A stretch of 64,000 nt of DNA from Zygnema cylindricum (GCA_037447655.1 JBBHKE010000440.1:140934-204933); one strand, 5' to 3'. Positions 31,349 to 41,726 are shown, counted from the stretch's first letter. Made by a program: numbers and translations. The notes: generated by a model from the letters alone, not told the origin.

Positions 31349-32418
31349 TGAAATTCTATGGGCTCTATTGCCCACAGAATTCGCAGATTCAAAAGAAGTT
31401 AATCTAGATAGTGACGACTCCAAGTTGATTTAAACCCAAATGAATGATCCCTTGACAATTAGAACCCCAACACACCTTCACCCCTGTGAAGAGAAGACCT
31501 TGTGTGTGCTCAGTTCCACCACAGAATGCAAAGCTTGAATATGTGTTTTGGACAATATTCCCCACTTTGACTTTCCCACTGAATAAGTGCCACCCTGACA
31601 CGTAAAAACCTCTGACCGACTACACCCCTGTGTAGATTGGACTCCCCTGAGTCCGCTTCAAAAAGAATCACTGAATTTTCTCTTTGGAGCATTAAGTTAT
31701 GGCTGGTCAAAGATGACCTTTATAGTTACAAGCTCTCTTAGAGAGAGGTACCGAAATATCAATAAGTCTTGGTCTGCCTACTCACTACTACCTACTACTA
31801 AACCCTAGTCCAATAGGAACACTATAAAGTACAAGAAGGTACAATGGGCGATGTACTTATTGTACGTCCATTGTACGACAAGGTCTAGAAGGTGACACCT
31901 GTCAAATCGGAAGCCATGGTTCCTCCTCCTATCTTCTCCAGTATCAAATAATGTGGCGCCACGTGGCACCGCGTGACGCTATCTACGTATGCCGTCAAAA
32001 GATCACTTCGCGTGGCGGCTATAATGCTGGCCGTCCGATCAAAACATATTTTACATGGTTTAGATTCGCGTATATGCATGAATTGCTCCTTTTGGTTAGT
32101 CTGCTGTTAAGTAGCTGTTGCGTTAATGTTTATATATCTTTGAAACCCGTCACATGTATCGTTTCGGTAACGCCTTATTGGATAAGGCTTACGTCTACAT
32201 AGCGAACCACAGACCCAGGTTCAAATCTGGTTAAGAGCAACATTTTGGCCACCTATCAGTTTTCCTGCCTGTTTTTGCCTGTTTCTTCTTTTTGACTATG
32301 GGGGCAGCCATGGCTATCTCTGTCTTCCAGTGACTACGACAAGTATGGATGACTTAGACAAGACCATCTGACAAACACATAGAATAAATTCAGACCTAGA
32401 AAATACACGAATTAAATA
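31349..32418 (-). repeat. Array D LTR 3 (5' terminal), 1070 bp
   Basis: More diverged than LTRs 1 and 2. The outer end is mutated (ATTAAATA instead of TTTAACA) but still abuts the GTCAT duplication. The palindrome at 31955-31970 has one mismatch. The tRNA-like stretch is at 32161-32230. Confidence 0.9.
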
Positions 32419-32423
32419 GTCAT

Positions 32424-32861
32424 CTATTGACTGTTCCATACTCACCAGAACAAAATAGGGTGTCGGAAAGACTAAATAGAACTCTCACAAAGATCTCTAG
32501 GTCGATGCTCGTTGATAAAAATGTGGATTCGAAATTCTGGGCTGAGGCTCTAAATTGCGCAATTTATATTAAGTATAGGATAGGATCCAGATCGGTAGAC
32601 ACTACTCCTTACGAGATATGGATAGGTAGCAAACTGGATGTTAGCCATTTCAAAGTCTTTGGTAGTCAATGCTTTATCTTGGATACGTCTACAGATAGAT
32701 GGAAATTGGAACCGAAGGGATTACTGGGTATTTTGTTAGGATATAACGATCACTCAAAATGTTATAGGGTCTTTGTGTTTGAGAGGCAAAAAATAGTTGT
32801 AGCAAGGAACATCATTGTTAAAGATGAACTAGACTCCATAGATTTATTTCAAATGACATAG
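32424..32861 (+). pseudogene. E integrase, C-terminal part
   Basis: LLTVPYSPEQNRVSERLNRTL carries the catalytic Glu region, continuing exactly from EEGISH at 25215. The FKVFGSQCF and KGLLGILLGY blocks follow, ending in a stop at 32859 before the RT linker. Essentially open across this stretch. Confidence 0.92.
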
Positions 32862-33227
32862 CAGCAAAAGCAACAAAAGGTACAAGAGTATGACATTTTG
32901 GATTGCATGCAAGAAATTTTCCCGCAGATTCAACATTCTCCGGTGGTGACTCCGGAGTCAAACTCTCTCCAAGTCCCTCAATAACTTCAGGTTCAACCAG
33001 ACCAACAGCGGTCAGATCGCAACCGGCGCAATCAGCACAATGCGCGGCATCTGACGATCTCAGCCTCAGAATTTCCGGGGGGGGGAAGATCAATCATCCG
33101 CCTGCAAGCAAGTTCTCACTTTGCTTACTCGGCAAACTCAAGGGAGCCTTTGACCATTCAGGAGGCCTTCTCATCAGGGGAACGGAATCACTAGATCGAG
33201 GCAGCAAATGACGAAATCAATTCCATC
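32862..33227 (+). pseudogene. E integrase-RT linker
   Basis: Variable region rich in Ser, Pro and Gln, in changing frames. No domain recognised. This length is usual between copia integrase and RT. Confidence 0.5.
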
Positions 33228-33936
33228 ATGGAGGCTCAAACATGGGAGCTTGTGGACCTTCCTCCAGACCGAAAAGCGATCGGCAGCAAATGGGTATTCA
33301 AAGTGAAGTTAAATCTTGATAACACCATTGAAGGTTATAAGGCCGACTTGTGGCAGAGGGGTATAATCAAAGGGAAGGAATCGATTTTGAAGAAACATTT
33401 TCTCCGGTTGTAAGATTTCTGACAGTTAGGATTTTGTTGTCCCTAGCTTCTATAGATTATATGGAAATACATCAGATGGATGTAAAGACGGCCTTTTTGC
33501 ACGCAGAACTAGAAAAGACAATTTACATGCAGCAGCTTGAAAAGTATGTGGAACCTGGAAAATAACATTTAGTATGCAAGTTGGTAAAATCTCTGTTCGG
33601 CCTAAACTAAGCCCCTAGGCCTAAAACAGGCCCTCAGACAGTGGAATTTGAAGCTTGATGGATTCCTAACTAGCCTAGGATTTCAAAAAAGAATTTATGA
33701 TCACTCTGTCTACGTTGTAAAGGGTGAAAATAGGATAGTGTATATAGCGGTGTATGTAGATGATAAACTATTAATTAGCAAATCAATGGCTGAAATTAAC
33801 AAAATTAAAACTACTCTAAACTCACGGTTCGTGGTGAAAGACCTCGGTGAGGCAAAATATATTTTGGGTATCGAAGTAGAAAGGGACAGAAATAAGAAAA
33901 GAAATAAAACTGACTCAAAAGGAGGCTATTGGAAAC
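33228..33936 (+). pseudogene. E reverse transcriptase
   Basis: [37 protein letters not shown] and [14 protein letters not shown] are copia RT blocks, and the active-site YVDD is at 33753-33764. A frameshift near 33350 lies within the KARLVAEGY block. A stop at 33563 and a short disordered patch (33600-33640, duplicated CCTAAAAC-like bases) break the thumb. KYILGIEVERD ends the domain. Confidence 0.9.
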
Positions 33937-34740
33937 ATGTTAGATAAGTACGGAATGCGGGGGGGAAAAAGATGTCTAACTCCAATGGAGTTTCCGCAGA
34001 AGTTAGAGGGAGAAGAGACAGAACCAAGTGTCATTGTTAGCGAGTATTTAGAAACTGGGGAGAATGATTTTATGACACAAATACCTTACAGACAGATAGT
34101 GGGAAGCTTAATATATTTCATGAATTGTACCCGTCCTGATTTTGCTGCAGCAATCGGGGTATAGAGCAGGAGTCTAGAGAATCCGAGAAAATCTGACTTT
34201 GATGCAGCAAGGAGAGTCTTAAGATATTTGGCCGGAACCAAAGACCTCAAACTCACACTAGGCGGAGGAGAAGTAAAAATGTAAACGTGGAGTGATGCAA
34301 GCTATGGCGACATGCCAAGCTGGAAATCCACCACGGGGTTCGTTCTACAAATTGGGAACGGTACTTGCTGCTGGAGCAGCAAACTTCAAAAGGTGACAGC
34401 ACAGTCGACAATGGAGTCAGAATATATGGTAGCAAGCTCGGCCCTCAAAGAACTCTTATTCGTAAAATCCATGTTACAAGAACAAGGATACATGCAAGTT
34501 GGTCCACAAGTGATCTGGTGTGATAACCAAGCTGCCATTGCCATTGCTTCTAACCCGAGTCATCACTTCAAAAGCAAGCACATGGATATAAGATTACACT
34601 TTATAAGAGAAAAAGTGTTCTCTAGAGTGATTAAATTATGTTATTTGCCACATGCAAAAATGATTGTTGATATGCTCATAAAAGCTCTTCCTGCTCGTAA
34701 GCTGAGGTTTTGTAGGAACGCAGTGGGATTAAGTGAATAG
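33937..34740 (+). pseudogene. E RNase H
   Basis: PYRQIVGSLIYFMNCTRPDF, TWSDASYGDMPSWKSTTGFV, SKLQKVTAQSTMESEYM, CDNQAAIAIASNPSHHFKSK and MIVDMLIKALP are the successive copia RNase H blocks. Stops at about 34162 and 34282 interrupt the first part; the second part (34312-34740) is open to the natural C-terminus. Confidence 0.9.
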
Positions 34741-34890
34741 TTCAATTGCTGCACTGCTATACTGCCACGCTGCGATAAGTCCACCATTGAGATAAAGTGG
34801 GACTGGGTGACTTGCTAATTGCTATATTCCTATGCTGCGATGCTGCGCTAGTTTGTCATCGCAGCTGCGTTGGTATACTGAGTCTAAAGC
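34741..34890 (+). other. E 3' internal non-coding end
   Basis: No gene. Contains short repeats of CTGC/GCTGCGAT motifs similar to the GCAGC-rich part of the E LTR. Confidence 0.6.
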
Positions 34891-34900
34891 TTTAGGGGAG
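34891..34900 (+). promoter_or_regulatory. E polypurine tract
   Basis: TTTAGGGGAG directly precedes the 3' LTR start. Confidence 0.85.
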
Positions 34901-35767
34901 TGTTGTTTTTGGAAAGCTTTCATTCTCAGCAAATTAGTAGGACAGCAGAAAGGTAGTAATTTGGAGCGTAAGTTTCATAAAGATATGCGTCATCACTTGA
35001 GGACAACGCAATTGCTATGCATACAGAGCAGCCCAGCAACGTAGCTGCTGTGCAGAAAGAGCAGCGCAGCTGCTGTGCAGACAGAGCAACGCAGCTGCAA
35101 TGCAGATAGAGTAGCGTAGCAGCGCAGCTGCTATGCAGACAGAGCAGTGCAGCAGCGAAGCTGCGACACAGACAGGACAAACGCAGTTGCGGTTACTTTG
35201 GATATGATCCGTACATACAACACAGCTGCCGCTATCTTGGATATGATTCGGTACGGACACCGCAGCTGCGTTTGATATGAATCAGGTCAACAGATCTCAA
35301 CTTAGTGGGTAGCTCAGTGTTAGCATAGTGGTAGCTCAGTGGTAGCTCAGTGGTATCTTAGTGGTAGCTCACTGGTAGCTTGACAGATTAGTATTAGCCT
35401 AGTAGATTGACGTACCGCTCAGGTACACTGGTATTGCCAGTACAACACAAGTATAAGACTTAGAACTCAGAACACATCTTGTATCCAGACTTCCAAGTAG
35501 TAAAACTGATGACAATTTTTGGGAAACTTTTGATTATTATATCTTCAGTGTTGTCAAGTCAATTGTGTTGAAACTTTGGGAGTTTTTAGTGTTTATGCTA
35601 CTGTATATTTTGATTGAGTTTTGTGAGGTTTGGATGCTCGTGTAAGAGCTGGTGAGCACTTGAAAACAGCTGTTTGGTAGGATTCTTGATAGCTTCTAAG
35701 AGTGTATCATGTCTACTTCTACTACTACTGTTACTCCTCCACCTGCACCGGTGGTCGTAGAACAACA
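34901..35767 (+). repeat. E 3' LTR, 867 bp
   Basis: TGTTGTTTTTGGAAAGC...GTAGAACAACA, flanked on the right by GTAAT. It has an expanded run of roughly 25-bp GCAGC units at 35027-35160 compared with the 5' LTR. Confidence 0.92.
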
Positions 35768-35772
35768 GTAAT

Positions 35773-36240
35773 TCTTAAGAGCTCCACAAGCCACATGTTT
35801 TGCCTCTATTGTTCATTGGGCCGTGACTTTCAGTAGCTTGCTACTGTTCGAGTAAGTCCCTTGCCAGATATTTAAAACATATCCAATCATAGATTTCTGG
35901 GAGGGAATGTCTTTGTAGTTGGCATCTTTCCATGTCTTCATATTTGATTCCTGTCCTCCCAATATCAAATTTCTTTTTTTCGTCCTAGCTAGAAGTCAGA
36001 GGACAAGTTTGGTGGATTTACTCCAATTTTTTAAGGTTTTGACGGCTATTACTCTTACTCCTAATTAATGCGGGAGAGCGTAGTCTTGTAGAAACTATAA
36101 AGTAAATCAGACTGCCTATTTTTTTTCAAGGAACATGTAATGCCGGCTTTACTATTTCTATACGGTCATCCACAGTGATTCCACCTTTATAGGCTGTTCA
36201 TATTTACAGTCAAAAGGTGTACTACAACCTTTTCCCTCAC
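35773..36240 (-). pseudogene. Relic H: copia RT end and RNase H, N-terminal part
   Basis: On the minus strand, IGSLIYFIVSTR (about 36120) and then LILGGQE..MKTWKDANYKD, MIGYVLNIWQGTY and KLLKVTAQ*TIEAKHVACG are recognisable copia blocks. The frame runs into the E insertion at ALKN and resumes at LLWVK in 22290-22609. At least two stops and a frameshift are visible. The upstream RT palm is missing because element F begins nearby. Confidence 0.8.
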
Positions 36241-36246
36241 GCATTT

Positions 36247-36695
36247 TGTTAGGTTCTTTGTGAAGCGACGTCTCAATTTTGTTGATCGTCGTATTATATT
36301 TTATATAGTTTACGTGAGGCTTTGTTTGGCGTGACGTGATTAGTTTAGTTTTATATGTTTGATTTTGGTGTTGCGTGGGTATTACGTTGGTACCTTAGTA
36401 TCGTACGGTGGTATGTTTGTTTCGTACGGTACCGCGTACTTTATGTAGTTTCAGTATTTGTTTGTTTTGATTCTTTCACGCGTGTACTTTTGTACGACGT
36501 GCTGTTGTCCTGTACTTGTTAGTTTTGTGAGAAGGTATTTAGGACTTAGTCGTTTGGTGAAAAGATAATCATTTGTAAAGGGAAAACTTCCGATGAAATA
36601 TATTTGTCTTTTGCTGAAGCGTCTTCTTCTTGCTGTCTTTTGCTTCCGCACCATATTCTATCTTTCTTCTATTCCTGTGTGTATCGATCATTACA
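36247..36695 (+). repeat. Probable 5' LTR of copia element F, about 449 bp
   Basis: Ends ...GATCATTACA two bases before a conventional PBS. The start is placed at the first TGTTAGG after relic H, but this edge is tentative because the second LTR lies outside the window. Rich in GTAC motifs; no coding potential. Confidence 0.45.
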
Positions 36696-36697
36696 AG

Positions 36698-36709
36698 TGG
36701 TATAGGAGC
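36698..36709 (+). promoter_or_regulatory. F primer-binding site (3' end of tRNA iMet)
   Basis: TGGTATAGGAGC matches the usual plant copia site TGGTATCAGAGC at 10 of 12 positions, two bases after the LTR end. This contrasts with the half-tRNA site of the other copia families here. Confidence 0.7.
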
Positions 36710-36754
36710 TAGTTTGCTCCTTTAAGAGATATCAAGGTGGCAAGTCTTGCCGCA

Positions 36755-37114
36755 ATGTGGGGAATAAAGAAGAAGTCCTCATCCACACCTTCTCCTATTG
36801 CTGCTCCTAATCCGGTTCTACCGCATCTACCAGATCTGGCCGATTCATCTCCAGATCAGAGTGTGAAAGATTTCGGCTTCGGAGGAGAGACTTTTGAAAA
36901 GGGTTCTCCCTCCAACCCAATTCCAAAACAGGAGAAAGAGAAACAAGAAGGGATGGTGTTGACCGAAGATCAACTCAATGAGTTGTTTGACGGCTTTCTT
37001 ACTCTAGTAGATCAACGGATCACGGATGCCAATCAAAAGGGGAAGTTCAAAGTGGAGGAGGTGGATCCGATCTTGAATACTTTTGAGGTGGCTTTGGATG
37101 GAGGGGTCGAGGAT
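36755..37114 (+). pseudogene. F gag, N-terminal part
   Basis: From the ATG at 36755 (MWGIKKKSSSTPSP) the frame is open for 120 codons: a Ser/Pro-rich start, then LTEDQLNELFDGFLTLVDQRI and FEVALDGGVED, where gypsy G interrupts it. The frame is open upstream to 36737, but without an ATG there. No domain recognised in this N-terminal extension. Confidence 0.75.
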
Positions 37115-37116
37115 TG

Positions 37117-37403
37117 TTGAGCGTGCCTGATAAACGTGAGGGAAGGGCCCAAAGCCTGACGTCGTCGGCATTCGAGTCCTGCAAATAAACCCCAAATGCG
37201 AATGCTTCCCATAATAATGATCATGCCCACTGTTGCCCTCATCCCTCCCATAGACATGCATGCACAAATAGGAGGGGAAGAAAGACCGGAACTAGGCATG
37301 AAGGCATGGGAAAGCGAAAAGATCTCCCCTCCCCCTTCCTTTCCTTATCGAACCAGGGAAAGGGGGGTTGGGTTTTTGGTTTATTGGGTCGATGCCCTGA
37401 TTT
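37117..37403. repeat. 287-bp repeat K, outer copy at G's left edge
   Basis: TTGAGCGTGCCTGAT...CCCTGATTT matches 38584-38870 almost throughout. Together the copies flank the 1177-bp LTR core. No gene. Confidence 0.9.
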
Positions 37404-38580
37404 TGCTTTATCCACTGGAAGTCTATAGCATTTGTTCCCTCAAAACCTAATGTTTCAATACCACGAAGTTGCAGTGTTACTCCTAGAGGTTCACCCCAGA
37501 GCAAAAGAAACTACAAGCGAATACACAAATACACTACCATGTGGACATATAGAAATAAATAGGAATGGTTGTTTCAGATTTAACAATATCACCTTGACCA
37601 CAAAAATAAAATATAAGATGGAAGATATAAAGATGGCGGAGCAAGCTTAACATACCCCGGCAATTTACGATGACAAGGAGAAAAGGCGATCTCTCTCCCA
37701 ATGGTTGTGTAAATAGGTATGATACTCCTTAAACCCTCGGTGTCCGCAGCTCGGAACCGACTAGACTCTTCTCGGTTTCAAACAGGGAAAAATCCAAAAA
37801 TCACCCAAAGGGAAGATAATGCCAATTACCAACCCGGACTATGATTCCCACAATGGACAAATCCAAAAAAAAGATGGCAATAGAGTCAAAACAAAACAAA
37901 GGTTCTTCCAAAAGAAGGTTTGTTGGATTTTTTGAGGGTTTTCACAGGAGACAGTACTGAAAAGCAACTTGTCTCCTTCGACACCAAGTGCCTTATACAT
38001 CAAAGTTTGTCATATTGCCAGTCCGAAAGTCAAAGCTACGCTATTAACCAATGAGCGTCAAGCAAGTGTAATTGAACTGACACAAGACAAATTAATCCGT
38101 ACTACAGTCGGGCAAAAATTTCTGCTCTGGACTGCAGCTAGATCCGCGGCCGGAAGTATTTATTCGGTTCACCATTATAAGACAAAATCCTGAAAATGAC
38201 ACTAACTTGCCAGACTTTGACCTGTCGTAATAAATGGATGAAAAGTCAGCTGAGACTGAACTAAATCTCTACTGACGGCTACCAGCATAATCTAAACGCA
38301 AATCAGAAAAGTTACGTGGCAATCCACAATGTACCCCCCAAAAGGGCTGGTGGCAAATGGTTCCCTATAACGGAATTGCAACCTTTGAGACGGTAGAAAT
38401 TTGTCATTCGGCCTCCGTTTGGCGCCAAATAAAGTGCGTTCCGCTCAGTTCAGGGAATACAACGATCTTGTCCCGCTTGGTGCACTCACTCCTCTGTAAG
38501 CTGAAGACCGTACAGAGTAAAAAAGGCCCGGAAATCCTTGGTGATATAAAGGTATGCCTGAAAAGCACCTCAGCTTGACA
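37404..38580 (-). repeat. G 3' LTR core, 1177 bp
   Basis: Matches 59990-61164 (1175 bp). On the minus strand it reads TGTCAAGCTG...GGATAAAGCA. If the outer K copy is part of the LTR, the LTR would be 37115-38580. Small frames within are not genes. Confidence 0.88.
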
Positions 38581-38583
38581 GCT

Positions 38584-38870
38584 GTCGAGCGTGCCTGATG
38601 AACGTGAGGGAAGGGCCCAAAGCCCGACGTTGTCGACATTGGAGTCCTGCAAATAAACCCCAAATGCGAATGCTTCCCATAATAATGATCATGCCCACTG
38701 TTGCCCTCATCCCTCCCATAGACATGCATGCACAAATAGGAGGGGAAGAAAGACCGGAACTAGGCATGAAGGCATGGGAAAGCGAAAAGATCTCCCCTCC
38801 CCCTTCCTTTCCTTATCGAACCGGGGAAAGGGGGTTGGGTTTTTGGTTTATTGGGTCGGTGCCCTGATTT
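38584..38870. repeat. 287-bp repeat K, inner copy
   Basis: Second copy of the 37117-37403 segment, lying between the LTR core and a purine tract (minus-strand AAGAGGGGGGGAAA at about 38868-38881). Its join to the LTR core resembles a junction of two LTR ends. Confidence 0.88.
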
Positions 38871-38910
38871 CCCCCCCTCTTAGTCAACCGTGACTAAGAA
38901 AAAGAAAGGA

Positions 38911-39660
38911 TTACGCGCCCAATTCACAGTTCCCGCAGAACCATGGACTAAGGGATGGAGAACGTGGTTCCCACGAGGAGGGGAGACAAGCTAGGTGCCA
39001 ACACTGACCGCACTGATTGCAGACCAGGATGTCGTGCTGTGGGGAGGACAGGTTACAGGATGATGAACAAGAAAGAGGATCGGCAAAGTAAGTCAAGTGG
39101 AAAGTGGGCTCGTCTTCCAATCCTCGGAGGTGGGAAGGGACCACATTGATCTGATTCTCCTTAATTCTCCGACCATCTTTCCCTTCCAAAGTCAGAACTC
39201 CCTTGTTTGAAACTTCAACGATTTTCAAAATCGCCCGCCTTGCAGAAATGTCAAGCGTATCCTTTTTCTGTTGCTTTCGATACACAAAGTCTCCCGGCAT
39301 AAATCATCGCTCTCGCTGCACATAATCTCCGCTCCGGCGCTGGGAATACCACAATTGATCCCGGTGTTGGGCCGCCTGTAAATTTCCCATGGCGAGAGGC
39401 ATCTCTCGGTGAAAAATTTTGGCACGGTCAGCAATCAGTTTTTCGACGGTTCCCTTGTTATCAATTTCCAGGAGGACCACCGATTGGGCCGAGGCAGCCC
39501 CGGGCAGAATGGGATGTCGTCCGAATAAAATGAAGTAAGGACTATAGGAGTGGAGGGAAGCCTGTCGGCTGAATTTGTATCCCATGGCAATCGAAGGCAC
39601 CCTTTTGTCCCATTCTCCCAAGTCCTCTTCCATTGCATATTTCCGTAGTGACCGCTTCAC
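38911..39660 (-). pseudogene. G integrase C-terminus: GPY/F-like region and PHD-like finger
   Basis: From high to low: SPYFILFGRHPILPG (end of the catalytic core), a stop at 39304, then PGDFVYRKQ...ARRAILKIVEV..KGVLTLEGKDGR, matching the GPY/F domain of gypsy integrases. The last 60 residues contain CNQCGQCWHLACL and, 22 residues on, CGNC. The C-x2-C...H-x2-C...C-x2-C spacing is that of a truncated PHD finger. Chromoviruses carry a chromodomain at this place; a PHD-like reader would have an equivalent targeting role, which is inference. Confidence 0.75.
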
Positions 39661-39675
39661 TGTCTATACGCACCT

Positions 39676-40077
39676 TTAGGCCAAACCGTCGGCTTGAGGG
39701 TGGTCTCGGGTGGTAAGTCGATGGTCAATGAGGCATTTCTCCAAAAGGTTGGTAAACTCTTCGGGGAATTCCGATCCCTGGTCTGTCACAACCTCTGCAG
39801 GCGCTCCAAATTGTGACAGAAATCTCTGCAAGAAAGAGTGGGCAATGGACTTGGACTCCTTTCGGGGCAGCACCACAAGCTCTATCCATTTTGAGAAATG
39901 TTCAATCATGACCAGGTTGAAACAATTCCCACGTCGGCTGGTTGGAAGAGGTCGTAAAAGATCCAAAGACCACCGATAAAACATTCCCCGGATAGGAAGA
40001 GAATGAAGCTCAGTCCCGCCCTTTTTGTCAAAAGATGCCTTAACTCGATCGCAGGAAGAGCAAGTCTGTACAATTCG
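39676..40077 (-). pseudogene. G integrase, zinc-binding end and catalytic core
   Basis: VQTCSSCDRVKASFDKKGG completes the HHCC motif whose His half lies beyond the solo LTR. RWSLDLLRPLP holds the first catalytic Asp and VVTDQGSEF the second, and the HPQADGLA region carries the end of the core. A stop at 39676 precedes the C-terminal part. Confidence 0.88.
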
Positions 40078-41245
40078 TGTTGTTTTGAAAAGTTGGTTTC
40101 GTGCGTACGCGACATTTTGTGCGCACGCGACGTTCATGCGTAAATTATTATCGGAAGTAATGTGGTGGTACGAATGGAGGTTCGAATGGATTTGCGGATT
40201 GGGGGGGTAGTTATATGATCGAAATTAAAGGGACGTGAGGAACTATTTGAGTGGTGTGTAGTGCGGTGAGAAATGGACGGCGGATCGCGAAGCGATCCGA
40301 TCCGAAATATTTGAAATGTTGAAAAATGATGTCGCTCGTACGAAACATAATGCGACATGCGCATTTATGGAAAAAGGACGCCGCAAGTACGGAGCGTCTT
40401 ATTTGGCAAGTGGACGTGAATGCGTTTCGCGACGTCACTAGATATTTAACGACTCACGTGGATTTCGTTTCGATTTTGTTGCCACGCGGAATCGCGTCAA
40501 TCACACAATGCTTATTTTTGGACGACCCGGATTCTTTGAATAAATTCAAGGAATCTCGTTGAGTGACGTAGCGTGACTGAACATACGATTTTGTGAGATT
40601 GTGTGTACGTATAAATATTTGGTCGAACATTGTTTTGTCTTTTTGTGTATTAAGTATTAGTGTAGGTTTACTCACTTTGACATACCTGAAGTATTCGGGT
40701 ATACCAACATTAATAGAGGTAGCTGGTAGACAGCGTACGGTTGGTATGCCTCCGTACATTCAGCAGTACGCTCTTGTATATATTTGTAGGACTTAGTCAT
40801 TTTAGGACTTAGGAACCTTTTGAAACAAAACTGTTTATGGTTATTTTTGGTAATTTTATCTGAGGATTACTCTCAGATCTGTTGGCAGAATTGTCTAAAA
40901 TTCTGTATGTGTGTTCCTCTATATACTGTTAATATTGTCACAGATTTGCAGGCCTATTGTGTGCCTGGTATATGTTTTAATTCATTGTGAAGTTAGTCTG
41001 TTTTATCAAAATTCTAGCAGACTGTTTTTCTGCAACTTTGACTAGATGGTGTGATCACTCAACTCATTATTTTTGTCTGAAACTTTGTGAGGTTAATTTT
41101 TAGCCTAGAAACTACGTGTGTTTGTAGTTTTAGCTTTTTTTTGATATTTTTGTAGAATTCTCTGTTGATTCAAAGTAGGCTGTTTTTGGGTAGTCTGTGG
41201 TGCTTCCGAGGGTAAATCCATGGCTGAAAATGGCTATGGACAACA
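40078..41245 (+). repeat. Solo LTR of family T inside G integrase, 1168 bp
   Basis: TGTTGTTTTGAAAAG...TGGACAACA with perfect ATTCG duplications (40073-40077, 41246-41250). It shares the hairpin CGGATCGCGAAGCGATCCG (40281-40299) with the T array. Removal rejoins QVNRI with VQTCSSC of the integrase zinc finger. Frames within it (40326-40562 and others) are not genes. Confidence 0.95.
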
Positions 41246-41658
41246 ATTCGGTTGACTTGGGCCCGCAACCCGTGCCACCAATAAGAGCCTGTAACTAGGG
41301 AAGTAGTCCGCTTCTGTCCGAAGTGTCCGCATTGCTTATGGAGATTGGTAATCAGAGTTTCTCGATTTGATGGAGGAGGAACCACTTTCCTTGTACCATC
41401 TGACCATTTTCGGAGGAGAACGCCTCTGTCCCATTCATACGCCGCCATCAGGGTCTGAACGGGGGTCAATTCAACTCCACCAAAATGGGGAAGAGGGGAT
41501 CCCTGATGGATAGATTGGAGAGCTTCGGAGTCATTCCAGATGTCTTTCCGTCCAGCTCCTATGGGTGCCTGCCCCTCAACATCTGCTGCAAAGGTTGACA
41601 ATGCCCCCCCAAACGGAGGAAGCCAAATTAAGGCGGAGGATGCTCGAATGAGTCCCAA
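41246..41658 (-). pseudogene. G integrase N-terminus and RNase H-integrase spacer
   Basis: Contains LHKQCGHFGQKRTTSL and YWWHGLRAQVNRI, the His half of the HHCC zinc finger and the following conserved Trp-rich block, up to the solo LTR. The preceding 60 residues form the usual variable spacer after RNase H. Confidence 0.85.
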
Positions 41659-41726
41659 ACTGAGTTCCGCGTCTTCGTCATGCCGAGCCCCTGTGGAATC
41701 CAGTGTAGAAGGATCAGGGTTTCGAC

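Larger units (their letters stand above)
25216..32418 (-). mobile_element. Array D: LTR-int-LTR-int-LTR tandem of gag-only copia elements
   Basis: Three family B LTRs of about 1070 bp (25216-26286, 28287-29356, 31349-32418) separated by two nearly identical internal regions of about 2.0 kb. Each internal region has its own PBS, gag, pol-tail remnant and PPT. Only the outermost ends carry the GTCAT duplication, so this behaves as one insertion of a two-unit concatemer, or as one insertion later expanded by recombination between LTRs. Both units lack protease, integrase and the RT core. Confidence 0.93.
22615..35767 (+). mobile_element. Copia element E, full length but interrupted by array D
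   Basis: 5' LTR 22615-23431, PBS, gag, protease, integrase, RT, RNase H, PPT and 3' LTR 34901-35767, with perfect GTAAT target-site duplications at 22610-22614 and 35768-35772. Array D (25216-32418) sits within integrase. Without it, E would be about 5.9 kb. Stops and frameshifts in gag, RT and the linker make it inactive. Its LTR ends (TGTTGTTTTTGG...AACAACA) resemble family T. Confidence 0.93.

Noticed and set aside
32161-32230. Functional tRNA-Arg gene
   Set aside because: Only the D-arm and B-box-like parts match; anticodon and acceptor stems do not pair and the copies differ in the T loop.
37033-38867. Frames of 84-96 codons on both sides of the gypsy LTR as genes
   Set aside because: They are parts of the duplicated K segment and the LTR, mirrored on both strands.
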